Notes: generated by a model from the sequence alone, not told the origin. A stretch of 64,000 nt of DNA from Bradyrhizobium glycinis (GCF_016031655.1 NZ_JACCHQ010000011.1:1-64000); one strand, 5' to 3'. Shown: positions 14,584-23,647, counted from the first letter of the stretch. Made by a program: numbers and translations.

Positions 14584-14735
14584 AAGGAGGGCGTGATCAT
14601 TGTCACATAGCGCCTGCCGTGATCGGTCTGGCGCTGGCAGTGTCCGCAGGGAGGGATAAGCGGCCCCCGGGGCGTTTCCTCTTCGATTGGTCGTCCTGGT
14701 ATCCGTGGTCTCGGTACCAGTCGTTTTGCGGGGCC

Positions 14736-14975
14736 TTAGGCGTGGCCCTTGATCTCATAGTGACCCGGCACGCATTTGTAGCGCTCGAGGCGCCAGTTCG
14801 CGTGATAGATCGGATGCTCGCCCATCCACTTCGCGAGAGGCGCTTGTGCGCCGATCGCGCACTGCATCAGCGAAATCTCGGGTGTCATGTTGCTGTCGGT
14901 CACGATTTCCTCGACGCAACTGCCTGAGCTGGCTGCGCCAAGCCGGCAAAGCACGGCAACGACGGTCACGAACAT
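14736..14975 (-). CDS. Small conserved-looking hypothetical protein
   Basis: A 79-residue protein starting MFVTVVAVLCRLGAASSGSCVEEIV, with a hydrophobic N-terminus that could be an uncleaved or cleaved signal. It has four cysteines and a tail PGHYEIKGHA. AGG precedes the ATG by about 4 bases. The style (short secreted, CVEEIVTDSN, WMGEHPIYHANWRLERYKC) recalls small proteins repeated in bradyrhizobial genomes, from memory rather than a search. Function unknown. Confidence 0.6.
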   Translation of the reverse strand: MFVTVVAVLCRLGAASSGSCVEEIVTDSNMTPEISLMQCAIGAQAPLAKWMGEHPIYHANWRLERYKCVPGHYEIKGHA

Positions 14976-15383
14976 TCCTATCACCTCGTCGGTTGTTTCT
15001 GACCACGAAGAGGATGCAAGCGGAGTGCCAGAGCCTGTGACACGCAAACAACACGCTGGCCTGGCCGACTCAACCCAGCGTCCACCCCCATTTTGGCGAT
15101 TCGGATTGTAAAAAAATCGCCATTAACCCGAAGCCGGACAAATACGGGGAACCCCCAGGAAAACACCCGGGAATGATCGATTGTTCGGGTCGCGTGGCCT
15201 ATGAGCTACTTCACATGGCCCGCGCAGCATCGCGCGTAGTCCGCCCGCCGAAATAACCGAGGGCGAAGATGGCAGCACACGGCTTTTACCCGCGGATGTC
15301 GCGCTGCTACAGTTTTGCGCGCGCCTCGGTCAGCGGCGCCGTGACCAAGAAAACACACCGACAAGGGGAGGGACCGAAGTCCC
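14976..15383. other. Intergenic region upstream of the SDR gene
   Basis: About 400 bases with no supported gene. Short frames on both strands lack a convincing start and composition. AGGGA before the ATG at 15384 is the SDR ribosome binding site. No promoter motif stands out. Confidence 0.4.
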
Positions 15384-16355
15384 ATGAACGATTTTGCTGG
15401 AAAGATCGCAGTCATCACCGGCGGCGGCACGGGAATGGGGCGCGAGCTCGCGCGGCAGCTCGTCGCCGAAGGCTGCAACGTCGCGATGTGCGACGTCTCG
15501 GAAGCGGCGATGGCCGAGACAAAGCGGCTCTGCGAAGTCGAGAAGCTGCCGCAGGGCCTGCGCGTGACGACGCATGTCGCCGACGTCGCGATCGAGGATC
15601 ACCTGAAGCGGTTTCGCGATGAGCTCGCCGAGCAGCAGAAGACGGACAAGATCCATCTCTTGTTCAACAATGCCGGCATCGGTGGCGGCGGCAGCCTGTT
15701 CACCAACACCCGCGAGCAGTGGGAGCGCACCTTTAACATCTGCTGGGGCGGGGTCTATCTCGGCGTGCGCACCTTCCTGCCGATGCTGGTGGCGGCGGAC
15801 GAGGCCCACATCGTCAACACCGCCAGCGTCAACGGCTTCTGGGCATCGATCGGCATGGGGCAGGCGCACACCGCCTACAGCGCGGCCAAGTTCGCGGTGA
15901 AGGGATTTACCGAAGCGCTGATCAACGATCTTCGCCTGCACGCCCCGCACGTCAAATGCTCGGTGGTGATGCCCGGCCACATCGGCACGTCGATCGTCTC
16001 CAATTCGCGCAAGGTGCAGAGCGGCGACGGCTCGGAGCGGCTCAATGCCGACGAGGTGGCGCTGACCCGCAAGCGCATGGCCGCGGCCGGCGTGCCCGAT
16101 GCCGACAAGATGTCGGACGAGGACATCCAGGCGGCGTTCGCCGAGCGCGCCCGCAGCTTCCTGGAGGACGCGCCGACCACCGCCGCGCAGGCGGCGAAGA
16201 TCATTCTCGACGGCGTCAAGGCCGAGCGGTGGCGCATCCTCGTCGGCGAGGATGCCAAGCGCCTCGACGAGCGCGTGCGCGCCACGCCGGAGCAGGCTTA
16301 CGACCGCGCCTTCTACGAAAGTTTTACTCAGGAGGTCGGCTGGCGGCTTGGTTGA
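15384..16355 (+). CDS. SDR-family NAD(P)-dependent oxidoreductase
   Basis: A 323-residue classical short-chain dehydrogenase. The Rossmann motif TGGGTGMG is at residues 12-19, NNAG near 94, and the catalytic tyrosine and lysine in YSAAKFAVKG near 168. A serine precedes them in NTASVNG near 153. The fold is complete, with a C-terminal extension of about 60 residues compared with the usual 250. Substrate cannot be told from sequence. AGGGA precedes the ATG. It stands alone on this strand, with no partner that defines a pathway. Confidence 0.85.
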   Translation: MNDFAGKIAVITGGGTGMGRELARQLVAEGCNVAMCDVSEAAMAETKRLCEVEKLPQGLRVTTHVADVAIEDHLKRFRDELAEQQKTDKIHLLFNNAGIGGGGSLFTNTREQWERTFNICWGGVYLGVRTFLPMLVAADEAHIVNTASVNGFWASIGMGQAHTAYSAAKFAVKGFTEALINDLRLHAPHVKCSVVMPGHIGTSIVSNSRKVQSGDGSERLNADEVALTRKRMAAAGVPDADKMSDEDIQAAFAERARSFLEDAPTTAAQAAKIILDGVKAERWRILVGEDAKRLDERVRATPEQAYDRAFYESFTQEVGWRLG

Positions 16356-16408
16356 GACCGCCCCCGGGGCACCCGCCTATCGCACTCGAGAGCTTTCCCC
16401 CTGCGGCC

Positions 16409-16541
16409 ATCCTTCGAGACGCCGCTTTGGGGCGGGCTCCTCAGGATGAGGACGGAGTGCGTGGCTGCAGTTTAAAAAGGCACGGACGCCAATTCGCCTC
16501 ATCCTGATGAGGAGGCGCGTCAGCGCCGTCTCGAAGGACGA
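16409..16541. repeat. Paired palindromic intergenic repeat
   Basis: The stretch at 16409-16452 (CATCCTTCGAGACGCC near its start, TCAGGATGAGGA at its end) recurs inverted at 16496-16541, with CTCATCCTGATGAGG and GTCTCGAAGGA. The two arms can fold together. This is a dispersed repeat style I associate with bradyrhizobial genomes. Confidence 0.6.
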
Positions 16542-16829
16542 GGCGTGCGCGCAGGCCGCCGCTAGGTCATATTCGTTAGCGCGCCCAGCGAGGCGCGCCA
16601 ATATGGGTATGATGGTCGTCATGGCAAGAGATGCTCGGACAATTCTAGGTGCCAGCTGCTGCCAATGTTCGTCGCGCACCATGAGCTGTTGGAATGTCAC
16701 CCATTCGTCATGACGATGTTCAAGCGATGTTGATCTCAAATGCCTGTAATGACGCGCGGGGCGGCTTGGTCGGCGACTTGAAATGGTTTAGTCAATCGGG
16801 GTAACGCGACGACCAGAGCGTAGCTCCCG
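16542..16829. other. Intergenic region without a clear gene
   Basis: No supported gene in this stretch. A long leftward frame (16377-16739) overlaps the repeat and looks like repeat-derived sequence, not a protein. I see no terminator. Confidence 0.35.
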
Positions 16830-17942
16830 ATGATGCCCGCATGCCTCTCCGACGACTGGACCTTTTGCCCGGAGCGAGAGGACATTTCAGCTGAGTTCAC
16901 GCGGCTGCTCACGGCGGCGCAAGAGGGCGGCGCCACGATCGCGGAATGCCTCATGATCGCCCGGCAGCTGAAGCGCGGCGATGACCGCTCCTGGCACCGC
17001 GAATGGAAGAAGCTGGCGCAGACCAATCGGCAGCGCGCGGAGACCGCGTTCGCGGAGGGCCACCGCGCCAGTGCGCAGCGCAATTGGCTGCGCGCGATGA
17101 ACTATTATGGTGCCGCAGCGATGCCGCTCGACCCCGCCGACGAGCGCCGCTGGGTCGCGGTGCTGGCGATGCAGGAATGTGCGCGCCGCTACCTCGCCGC
17201 GCGCAGCCCGGCCGGCGAGGTGGTGACGGTACCCTGGCTCGACGGGCATTCGCTTCAGGGCTACTTCCTGCCTGCGTCATCGGGGAAGGAGCCGGCTCCG
17301 ACGGTGATCTGCATCGGCGAGCCCGGCCATCGCAAGGAAGAATTTCTGTTCAAGCTCGTGCCGCACGCGCGCGAGCGCGGCTTCTCGATGCTCGCGCTCG
17401 ACCTGTTCGGCGATCAGCGCGACGACTTTCTCGAGGCGCTATTGCGGCGCCAGGATCTCGAGAGCGCGATCCCCGGCGTCATGGATTATCTGGAGACGCG
17501 GCAGGACGTCGACTTCGCACGCGTCGGGATCATCGCCGATGGCTGGGGCTCGTCCTTCGTGGCGCGCGCGGTCTTGCAGGAGCCGCGGCTTGCCGCCGCC
17601 GTCTGCGACGGCGGCCTGTGGGACCTGCACGAGCGAGCCTTCTTCGCAAGCCGATTCGCGATGAGTGACGTCAGCATCGTCCCGGTGCCACATGCGCCGC
17701 TGATGGCCTCCAGCGCCGATTGCCCCGTGCTGATCACGCTCGGCGAGGACGGCTGGCTCAAGGCCGATCGGGCGCGTCAGCTCGTCCGGAACTCCCGGCT
17801 CGGCAGCTCGGATGTCATGCTGAAAGTGTTCACCGCGGCGGAGACCGGCGCGGCGCAGGCCCACGCCGACAATCCCACCCTTGCCAACGAGTACATCTTC
17901 GACTGGCTCGAATCGCGCCTCCGCGCCGGCAGGCGGATCTAG
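16830..17942 (+). CDS. FrsA-like alpha/beta hydrolase with a degenerate nucleophile elbow
   Basis: A 370-residue protein starting MMPACLSDDWTFCPERED. The N-terminal 130 residues are helical, and the C-terminal part has an alpha/beta hydrolase core like the FrsA/DUF1100 and 2,6-dihydropseudooxynicotine hydrolase families. The oxyanion region PTVICIGEPGHRKEEF is near residue 153. At the expected nucleophile elbow the sequence is IIADGWGSSF (about 230), with Gly where Ser is expected in A/G-x-S-x-G. The acid ITLGEDGWLKAD (about 305) and a histidine in AQAHADNP (about 342) are present. It may be inactive or use a shifted serine. It converges on the MarR gene at 17958. Confidence 0.75.
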   Translation: MMPACLSDDWTFCPEREDISAEFTRLLTAAQEGGATIAECLMIARQLKRGDDRSWHREWKKLAQTNRQRAETAFAEGHRASAQRNWLRAMNYYGAAAMPLDPADERRWVAVLAMQECARRYLAARSPAGEVVTVPWLDGHSLQGYFLPASSGKEPAPTVICIGEPGHRKEEFLFKLVPHARERGFSMLALDLFGDQRDDFLEALLRRQDLESAIPGVMDYLETRQDVDFARVGIIADGWGSSFVARAVLQEPRLAAAVCDGGLWDLHERAFFASRFAMSDVSIVPVPHAPLMASSADCPVLITLGEDGWLKADRARQLVRNSRLGSSDVMLKVFTAAETGAAQAHADNPTLANEYIFDWLESRLRAGRRI

Positions 17943-17957
17943 CAGCCAGCTCCCGCG

Positions 17958-18464
17958 TCAGAAGTCGAGACTGAGGCGGACGCAGGCCTTTTCGAGACGG
18001 GTCTTCAGCGTCGCGAGCTTGGTGGTGAATTCCGTCAGCTCGTCCTCGTCGAACTCCTGGAAGACGAATTCCTTGATGGTCTTGTACTGCTCGTTGAGGC
18101 TCGCAAGGTGCTTCTGCGTCTTGTCGGTCAGGGACAGCCGGACCACGCGCGCGTCGGTCGGCGAGGGGCGGCGGCGCAACAGCCCCTTCTTTTCCAGCAG
18201 CTTGGACTGGGTGGTGACGAAGGACGGATCGACGTGGAGGAGCTTGGACACGACGTTGACCGGAATACCGTCGTCCTTGTCGAGGTCGGAGATGGCCATT
18301 AGGATCAGCCATTGCGGGCCGCTGATGCCGAGCGTCCTCGCCCAGAACTGACGCAGCTCCTCGAGATACATGTTGATCGACGATATCTCCCAGGTGAAGC
18401 GCCTGATGATATCCAGGTTGCCGATGGTGCGCAGGCGCGCTCCTTCCTTCCTTGTCGCGGACAC
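17958..18464 (-). CDS. MarR-family transcriptional regulator
   Basis: A 168-residue winged-helix protein from a GTG at 18464 with GGGAG upstream. Helix-turn-helix: IPVNVVSKLLHVDPSFVTTQSKLLEKKGLLRRR (positions about 66-98), then the wing SPTDARVVRLSLTDK. The dimerisation helices lie at both ends. Members control antibiotic or aromatic compound responses. The porin at 18874 is downstream on the other strand, with about 400 bases of shared intergenic DNA, so it may be a target, but no clear palindrome was seen. Confidence 0.85.
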   Translation of the reverse strand: MSATRKEGARLRTIGNLDIIRRFTWEISSINMYLEELRQFWARTLGISGPQWLILMAISDLDKDDGIPVNVVSKLLHVDPSFVTTQSKLLEKKGLLRRRPSPTDARVVRLSLTDKTQKHLASLNEQYKTIKEFVFQEFDEDELTEFTTKLATLKTRLEKACVRLSLDF

Positions 18465-18873
18465 AGCGTCACTCCCGCAAGCTGATTCTCTTCCGATCGT
18501 TCATTTGCGGCGGGCATAGTCCACGCAACTCTGCTCTGACGCAAGTGCAGAGCAGGCTAATTGCGTCACGAAAACTACAAATATGATCCCATCAGCATTT
18601 TCGCTCAACGCCGGTGTTGCGCCGCAGACACAGGGCTCGTGAAACCATAAAGCTGATCTAATAAACTATTTTGATTAATGGAATGGCGCGCGCATATTGC
18701 GTGGCGACGGTGGGGGGTTCTCGATCGTCCCGTTGCAGGTGGTTCGCTCACGTCGCTCGCGAATGCGGGTACGTCCGAAAACGCGAAGCGGCCGAGCGGA
18801 TTTGATGAAGAGACGGGGATCTGGGGGGCCTTACGGTCCGGTCTCCGTAAATGAGCAACTTGGAGGTTTTTAA
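18465..18873. other. Intergenic and porin promoter region
   Basis: About 410 bases between the divergent MarR and porin genes. The porin ribosome binding site GGAGG lies 7 bases before its ATG. An AT-rich patch at 18650-18680 (TAAACTATTTTGATTAATGG) could hold the promoter. I see no clear operator and no gene. Confidence 0.4.
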
Positions 18874-20361
18874 ATGAAAGTGGTGAAGAGCCTTTTGCTC
18901 GGCACTGCGGCGGGATTGATCGCCGTTGGTGGAGCTCAGGCAGCCGATCTTCCCGTGAAGGCCAAGGCGGTCGAATACGTGAAGATCTGCTCGCTGTACG
19001 GCGCCGGATTCTACTACATGCCGGGCACCGATACCTGCATCAAGTTCGGTGGTTACGTCCGCGCCGACATGATCCTCGGCGGCGCAGGCGATTATAACTT
19101 CCAGCAGGGCGCCAACGCGGGGTCGAACAACCGTTTGACCAACTACTATTTCGGTCGCGCTCGTTTCGACTTCAACGTCGACACGCGCACGGCGACCGAG
19201 TATGGCGTGGTCCGCACCTATGCCGACGCGGTCTTCACCTGGGATACGCAAAGCGTCACCGGCAGCAACCCGTCGGCCATTTCGGGCACGCCTAACACTT
19301 CGGCCGCGCTCGGTCTGTACCATGCGTTCATCCAGTTCGCCGGCTTCACCTTCGGCCGCACGGTCTCGATCTTCGATGCCCCGTGGCAGAGCTATCCGGC
19401 TGGCGGGCCCGACACCATTCCGGGCGGCAGCAATCACACCAACGGTGTGAACCAGGTCGCCTACACGGCCGACTTCGGCCAGGGCATCACTGCGTCGTTC
19501 GCGTTGCAGGATGAGACGTCGGCGACGAACGGCCAATCGAACCTCTGGAACGTGTCTTCGGGCACGGCTGCCCAGTTCGTGACGGGCGTCTATGGCGCCA
19601 ACGCCTGGGGCGGCACGCGTTCGCCCGACATCATCGGTCAGGTTCGTGTCGACCAGGCCTGGGGTCTCGCCCAGCTGTCGGTTGCCGCGCATGAGCTCCA
19701 TACAGCCTATTACGGCGCGACTGAAGTCACCGGTCATCCCTCCGACAAGTGGGGCTGGGCCGTGCAGGGCGCTTTGTCGATCAAGAACATCCCGACCGGC
19801 GCGGGTGACGTGATCAACCTGCAGGCTGTCTACACGGACGGTGCGACGCGCTACAACTTCCAGAGCCTGTTCCCGCAGAGCTTCTTCATGTTCAGCGGAA
19901 GCAGCAATGGCGCGTATCAGAGCACCGGGTTCGCTGGTCTGGCTGACGGCGTGTTCGGAACTGCTACCGGCATCGATACCGTCAAGACCTGGGGCCTCCG
20001 CGGTGGCTATACCCACAACTGGAGCCCGAACTGGGCCAGCGCCATCTACGGTGGCTATGCCCAGCTGAGGTACGGCACGACCGGCAAGGCCCTGATCTGC
20101 ACCAACTTCGCGGCGATCGCGTTGGCCGGCGCGACCTGTAATCCGGACTTCAACTTCGCGGTGGTCGGTGTGAACACCGTGTGGACTCCGGTCAAGGGCC
20201 TCGCCTTCACTGCCGACCTGAGCTGGTCGCGTCTGGACCAGAAGTACTCTGGCTCCATCGCGAGCCCGGGCATTGCCACCGCTGCGAAGCCGGCGGCCGT
20301 GTACGAGCTGAAGGACCAGAACTCGGTCGCCATGATGCTGCGCGCTCAGCGCAACTTCTGA
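18874..20361 (+). CDS. Outer-membrane porin (Porin_2 family)
   Basis: A 495-residue protein starting MKVVKSLLLGTAAGLIAVGG, with a signal peptide cleaved after AQA (about residue 23). The mature N-terminus ADLPVKAKAVEYVKICSLYG and GAGFYYMPGTDTCIKFGGYV are typical of alphaproteobacterial Porin_2 proteins. The rest is strands with aromatic girdles and long loops, ending MLRAQRNF with a terminal Phe for outer-membrane insertion. It makes a general diffusion channel. A strong terminator follows at 20391. Confidence 0.9.
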   Translation: MKVVKSLLLGTAAGLIAVGGAQAADLPVKAKAVEYVKICSLYGAGFYYMPGTDTCIKFGGYVRADMILGGAGDYNFQQGANAGSNNRLTNYYFGRARFDFNVDTRTATEYGVVRTYADAVFTWDTQSVTGSNPSAISGTPNTSAALGLYHAFIQFAGFTFGRTVSIFDAPWQSYPAGGPDTIPGGSNHTNGVNQVAYTADFGQGITASFALQDETSATNGQSNLWNVSSGTAAQFVTGVYGANAWGGTRSPDIIGQVRVDQAWGLAQLSVAAHELHTAYYGATEVTGHPSDKWGWAVQGALSIKNIPTGAGDVINLQAVYTDGATRYNFQSLFPQSFFMFSGSSNGAYQSTGFAGLADGVFGTATGIDTVKTWGLRGGYTHNWSPNWASAIYGGYAQLRYGTTGKALICTNFAAIALAGATCNPDFNFAVVGVNTVWTPVKGLAFTADLSWSRLDQKYSGSIASPGIATAAKPAAVYELKDQNSVAMMLRAQRNF

Positions 20362-20390
20362 TCATCGATCGCGCAAAATCGATCGGAGAA

Positions 20391-20418
20391 CCCCGGCGGG
20401 AAACCGCCGGGGTTTTTT
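20391..20418 (+). terminator. Intrinsic terminator of the porin gene
   Basis: Stem CCCCGGCGG (20391-20399) and CCGCCGGGG (20404-20412) with a 4-base loop, followed by TTTTTT. It lies 30 bases after the porin stop. Confidence 0.85.
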
Positions 20419-20499
20419 CACGCGCAGTGGTTTCGGAAAACCGAATGGCCGTTGCGGAACACGAAGGCTAGCCATGCGATTGGATCGCGTCAGACTTAT

Positions 20500-20613
20500 T
20501 TACTTACTTGAGCTACTAAGCTATATAGCACCCAGCCAGATACGAAAGTTGCGGCTCTTAGCTTCATGCTAAGCCTCCAGAGACCTCCGGCGATGCCCCG
20601 CCGGAGGTTTTTT
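20500..20613 (+). ncRNA. Candidate small RNA ending in a strong terminator
   Basis: Between the porin terminator and the next repeat there is a second strong intrinsic terminator (20584-20613) with no gene to terminate. Upstream are TATATA at 20522-20527 with TTACTT 16 bases before it (weak -35), and a hairpin GGCTCTTAGC / GCTAAGCC (about 20551-20573). A transcript of about 85 bases from about 20533 would consist of two hairpins. The terminator is direct evidence; transcription is inferred. Confidence 0.35.
20584..20613 (+). terminator. Second intrinsic terminator
   Basis: CCTCCGGCG (20584-20592), loop of 6 bases, CGCCGGAGG (20599-20607), then TTTTTT. It belongs to no annotated gene and so may end a small RNA. 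Confidence 0.8.
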
Positions 20614-20630
20614 GTTGTCGCGATGCGCAC

Positions 20631-20732
20631 TAAAGCGCGATGAGATTTGGACGAATTGTCATCGCGCTTTAGGTCTTTGTTTGAGCATGATCCTTTCGGA
20701 AAACCGCTGCACACTTTTCCGGATCATGCTCT
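20631..20732. repeat. Dispersed palindromic repeat (two hairpins)
   Basis: First hairpin 20631-20671 (TAAAGCGCGATGA to TCATCGCGCTTTA). Second hairpin 20683-20731 (GAGCATGATCC to GGATCATGCTC) with CGGAAAACCGC inside. Related copies of the second are at 45035 and 45499. Confidence 0.75.
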
Positions 20733-20735
20733 AGC

Positions 20736-21215
20736 TCAGCCGCGTATCGCGCGGGCGCGCAGAGGCGGCCGGTAGGCGAGGCGGCTATGGCCGGCGCAAT
20801 AGGGCTGGCCGTCCGGCGCCGTGTTGCCGCAGAAGCAGAAATCGTCTGCGCCCGGGGTCGAGATCGGCCAGCGGCAGCGATTCTCGGACAGCTCCAGCAG
20901 CGAGCAGCGGTTGGTCTCGTCGATCGGGCCTGCAATCACCGGCGCATCGTTTTCGCCATAGAGCGTGGCGAGCATCTCGTATTGCAGCCGCGGCACGGCC
21001 TTGCGCATCCGCGCCGGCGCCAAGCCTTTGTCCTGAACCTTGCGGTCGTCGACCGTCCGGCCGCGCGTCAGATTCAGCCGCGACAATTTGCCGATCACCG
21101 CGTTGCGGCTGACGCCGATGTCGGCGGCGATCTCGCGACAGGAGAGGCCGGCCTCGAAGTGCTGCTTCAGGAGCTCGATTCGTTCGTCGGTCCAGGTCGG
21201 TGAGAGAACAGGCAT
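20736..21215 (-). CDS. gcrA: GcrA-family cell-cycle regulator
   Basis: A 159-residue protein. The N-terminal helix-turn-helix begins SPTWTDERIELLKQHFEAGL and continues with EIAADIGVSRNAVIGKLSRL (about residues 27-46), the GcrA DNA-binding domain. The C-terminal half has the GcrA-type cysteine pattern: CRWPIS and FCFCGN, then YCAGHSRLAY. GcrA binds methylated GAnTC promoters with sigma-70 in alphaproteobacteria to control division and cell-cycle genes. The family assignment is firm; whether this is the main copy is not known. Confidence 0.85.
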   Translation of the reverse strand: MPVLSPTWTDERIELLKQHFEAGLSCREIAADIGVSRNAVIGKLSRLNLTRGRTVDDRKVQDKGLAPARMRKAVPRLQYEMLATLYGENDAPVIAGPIDETNRCSLLELSENRCRWPISTPGADDFCFCGNTAPDGQPYCAGHSRLAYRPPLRARAIRG

Positions 21216-21290
21216 TTGTTGGCGATCCCAGGTTGCAGATGTCGGCCATCCGCCGTCTCGAGATCCGTCCGCCTCACGCCCCGAGTGCGC

Positions 21291-21488
21291 TCACGTCCTG
21301 CCATTGTCGCGGATCGACAGAAGACCGTCCTTGATGGCGAGACGGATGCCTTCCTCGATCAATGTCCGTGCGACGCCGGGAACGCTGGTGCCGTGGGTGC
21401 CCTGTCTCACCAGCTTCTCCAGATACGCGATGGTCGAGAGCGCCAGGGTTACGGGAATGCGGTCAGTCTCGGCTTTTTCGGTGGCCAT
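21291..21488 (-). CDS. Small ribbon-helix-helix-like protein
   Basis: A 65-residue protein starting MATEKAETDRIPVTLALSTI. A short strand RIPVTLALS is followed by two helices (IAYLEKLVRQGTHG, then GVARTLIEEGIRLAIKDGLL), the layout of Arc/MetJ-type DNA-binding proteins or antitoxins. No toxin partner is next to it. The spacing on both sides is about 80 to 200 bases, so it stands alone. Family assignment is moderate. Confidence 0.6.
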   Translation of the reverse strand: MATEKAETDRIPVTLALSTIAYLEKLVRQGTHGTSVPGVARTLIEEGIRLAIKDGLLSIRDNGRT

Positions 21489-21688
21489 GGCCCGAACGCT
21501 AGCCTCTTACTCGGGTACATAAAAGTAACGATTAAGACTCTATTTAGGTTCGGGGGTGGAAGTCAAATCGGCGCCAAAGCAGCGGCCCACCCAATTGGAA
21601 TCGCTTGGGAATCGGACACGGCACGGCGCGCCGCGGGGAAGACCGGGCGGCGGCGTGAGGTCGGCAGGTCAGGGAAGGGCGCGGCGGC

Positions 21689-22630
21689 TCAGCCGTGCAC
21701 GATCGCCTTTTCGATCATGCAATGGATGCCTTTGGCGCCGTTGACGGTCTGGGTCACCCGGAGATCGGCGGCGAGGCTGCACAGCGTGTAGGCATCCTCG
21801 CGGGACAGATTTCGCGTCTCGCCGAGCAGCGCGATCATATCGCGCAGCGCGCGCACCACGCATTGGTCGAGATCGGGGTCCATCGCCATGGTCATGTAAT
21901 GCGTCGGCGTCTCGGCGCGGGGGTAATCGAGCTTCAGGTCCTTGCGCAGCGTCAGGCGGAAGCGACCCTGCAGCGCGGTTTCGATCGCGGTGACGCAGAC
22001 CTCGCCGTCGCCCTGCACGCCATGGCCATCGCCGCAGGAGAACATCGCCCCCGGCACGAACACCGGTAGATACAGCGTCGCACCGGCTCCTAGCTCCTTG
22101 TTGTCGAGATTGCCGCCCATCGCGCGCGGGATCAGCGAGGAGATGCGGCCCCAGGCTGGCGGCGGCGAGACGCCCATCACGCCGAAGAAGGGCTTGAGCG
22201 GCAGGTCGAGGCCCCATGGCATGCGGCCGACCATTCGCGTCCGGTCGAGCGGGATGTTGAGGATCCGCGTCTCCTGGAAATCGTCGGGCAGGGTGCCGGA
22301 CAGAGGCTTGATCATGTTCCAGCCCCAATCCTGCCGGAGCTGGACGTCGAGGATCTCGACCGCGAGCACGTCGCCCGGCTCGGCCCCTTCGACAGCGATC
22401 GGTCCGGTGAGGATGTGGCCCGGCAGCATGCGCTCGTTTTTGGCATGAACCTGGTGCATCTCGGGCGGAATGTGAAACTTGTCGCGATCAGGCAGCTTGT
22501 CGGGACCGCCGCTGATGGTGTCGACCGTCACCTCGTCGCCGCTCTTGACGGTGAGGACCGGATTGAGTGCGGCTTCGAAGAAGCCCCAGTGGCAGGTTTC
22601 GGGACTGGAATGCAGGTGATGATGGGTCAT
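21689..22630 (-). CDS. Acetamidase/formamidase family protein
   Basis: A 313-residue protein starting MTHHHLHSSPETCHWGFF (the earlier ATG at 22690 adds 20 unlike residues). The family pattern is clear: SGDEVTVDTISGG (about 33), EGAEPGDVLAVEILDV near 82, MGGNLDNKELGAGATLYLPVFVPGA near 180 and FSCGDGHGVQGDGEVC near 207. FmdA/AmdA enzymes release ammonia from formamide or acetamide. The catalytic-region motifs for the family are all present. It sits divergent from the YdcF-type gene at 22705. Confidence 0.85.
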   Translation of the reverse strand: MTHHHLHSSPETCHWGFFEAALNPVLTVKSGDEVTVDTISGGPDKLPDRDKFHIPPEMHQVHAKNERMLPGHILTGPIAVEGAEPGDVLAVEILDVQLRQDWGWNMIKPLSGTLPDDFQETRILNIPLDRTRMVGRMPWGLDLPLKPFFGVMGVSPPPAWGRISSLIPRAMGGNLDNKELGAGATLYLPVFVPGAMFSCGDGHGVQGDGEVCVTAIETALQGRFRLTLRKDLKLDYPRAETPTHYMTMAMDPDLDQCVVRALRDMIALLGETRNLSREDAYTLCSLAADLRVTQTVNGAKGIHCMIEKAIVHG

Positions 22631-22704
22631 GGCCGGGTCCGCTTCCGTTTCATCAGCGCGGGCTTGACCCGGCGATCCATCCTCTTTCAAGAAGATTTCT
22701 GAAG

Positions 22705-23592
22705 ATGGCGGGGCCGGTCAAGCCCCGCACAGAAGACCAAGTCATTCAGGCCAAGTCCTTCAGGCTACTCGATTTCAGCGAGGCTCCCCTGTTTTTCGTT
22801 CTTTCCAAGACCCTGGGTACCGCGCTGCTGCCGATCAATCTTCTGGTCGAGCTCGGAATTGTGGCTGTCGTGCTGATGGCGACGCGCTTTGCCGCATTTG
22901 GCCGCAGGCTCGCCATAACCACGCTGGTGCTGCTGGCGCTCGCGGCGTTCTCGCCGCTCGGCAATCTCCTGATCTATCCGCTGGAGTCGCGCTTCCCGGC
23001 GTGGGACGCCTCGCGCGGCGCGCCCGACGGCATCATCGTGCTCGGCGGCTCGGTCGACACCGACCTGTCGGCGGCGCATCGCACGCCGGTGGTCGCGCAC
23101 GCGGCCGATCGTCTGTTTGCGCCGGCCGAGCTTGCGCGCCGCTACCCCAATGCGCGCATCGTCTTCACCGGAGGCTCCGCGAACCTGGTGTCGACCGATG
23201 CCAGGGAGGCCGACTATTCCGCGCCGATCCTGGAGAATCTCGGCATCGCGAAGGACCGCCTGATCCTCGAACGTAGCTCCCGCAACACCTGGGAGAATGC
23301 GATCTTCACCAAACAGCTGGTATCTCCAAAGCCGGGCGAACGCTGGCTGCTGGTGACGTCGGCCTATCACATGCCGCGCTCGATGGGGATCTTCCGCAAG
23401 GCTGGATTTGACGTCGAAGCCTATCCGGTCGACTGGCGGATGGGGGGACGCGAGGATCTGTTCTCCTTCACCAATGTGGGCGCGGACGGCTTGGGACGAA
23501 CCGAAGTTGCGGTGCGCGAGTGGATCGGTCTTACCGCTTACCGTCTGATGGGCAGGATCTCCGAGTTGCTTCCGGGACCCGCGAAGGACTAG
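22705..23592 (+). CDS. YdcF/DUF218-family membrane protein
   Basis: A 295-residue protein with two hydrophobic segments near the N-terminus (about residues 38-56 and 64-82) and the DUF218 (YdcF/SanA) domain: GIIVLGGSVD, RYPNARIVFTGGSANL, ILERSSRNTWENAIFTK and WLLVTSAYHMPRSMGIFRKAG. Family members act in envelope metabolism; ElyC is linked to peptidoglycan and undecaprenyl phosphate. The ATG at 22705 is preferred because the upstream extension overlaps the divergent amidase start. It is followed by the DUF169 gene after 55 bases. Confidence 0.8.
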   Translation: MAGPVKPRTEDQVIQAKSFRLLDFSEAPLFFVLSKTLGTALLPINLLVELGIVAVVLMATRFAAFGRRLAITTLVLLALAAFSPLGNLLIYPLESRFPAWDASRGAPDGIIVLGGSVDTDLSAAHRTPVVAHAADRLFAPAELARRYPNARIVFTGGSANLVSTDAREADYSAPILENLGIAKDRLILERSSRNTWENAIFTKQLVSPKPGERWLLVTSAYHMPRSMGIFRKAGFDVEAYPVDWRMGGREDLFSFTNVGADGLGRTEVAVREWIGLTAYRLMGRISELLPGPAKD

Positions 23593-23647
23593 AACGAAGC
23601 CGCAAAACAAGAATACGCGGCGCACCATCGCCGGCGCGGAGGAAGCC

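Noticed and set aside
18748..20016. Long open frame (422 codons) on the minus strand opposite the porin
   Set aside because: Shadow of the porin on the other strand; the porin has signal peptide, family motifs and ribosome binding site, while this frame shows arginine-rich non-family sequence.
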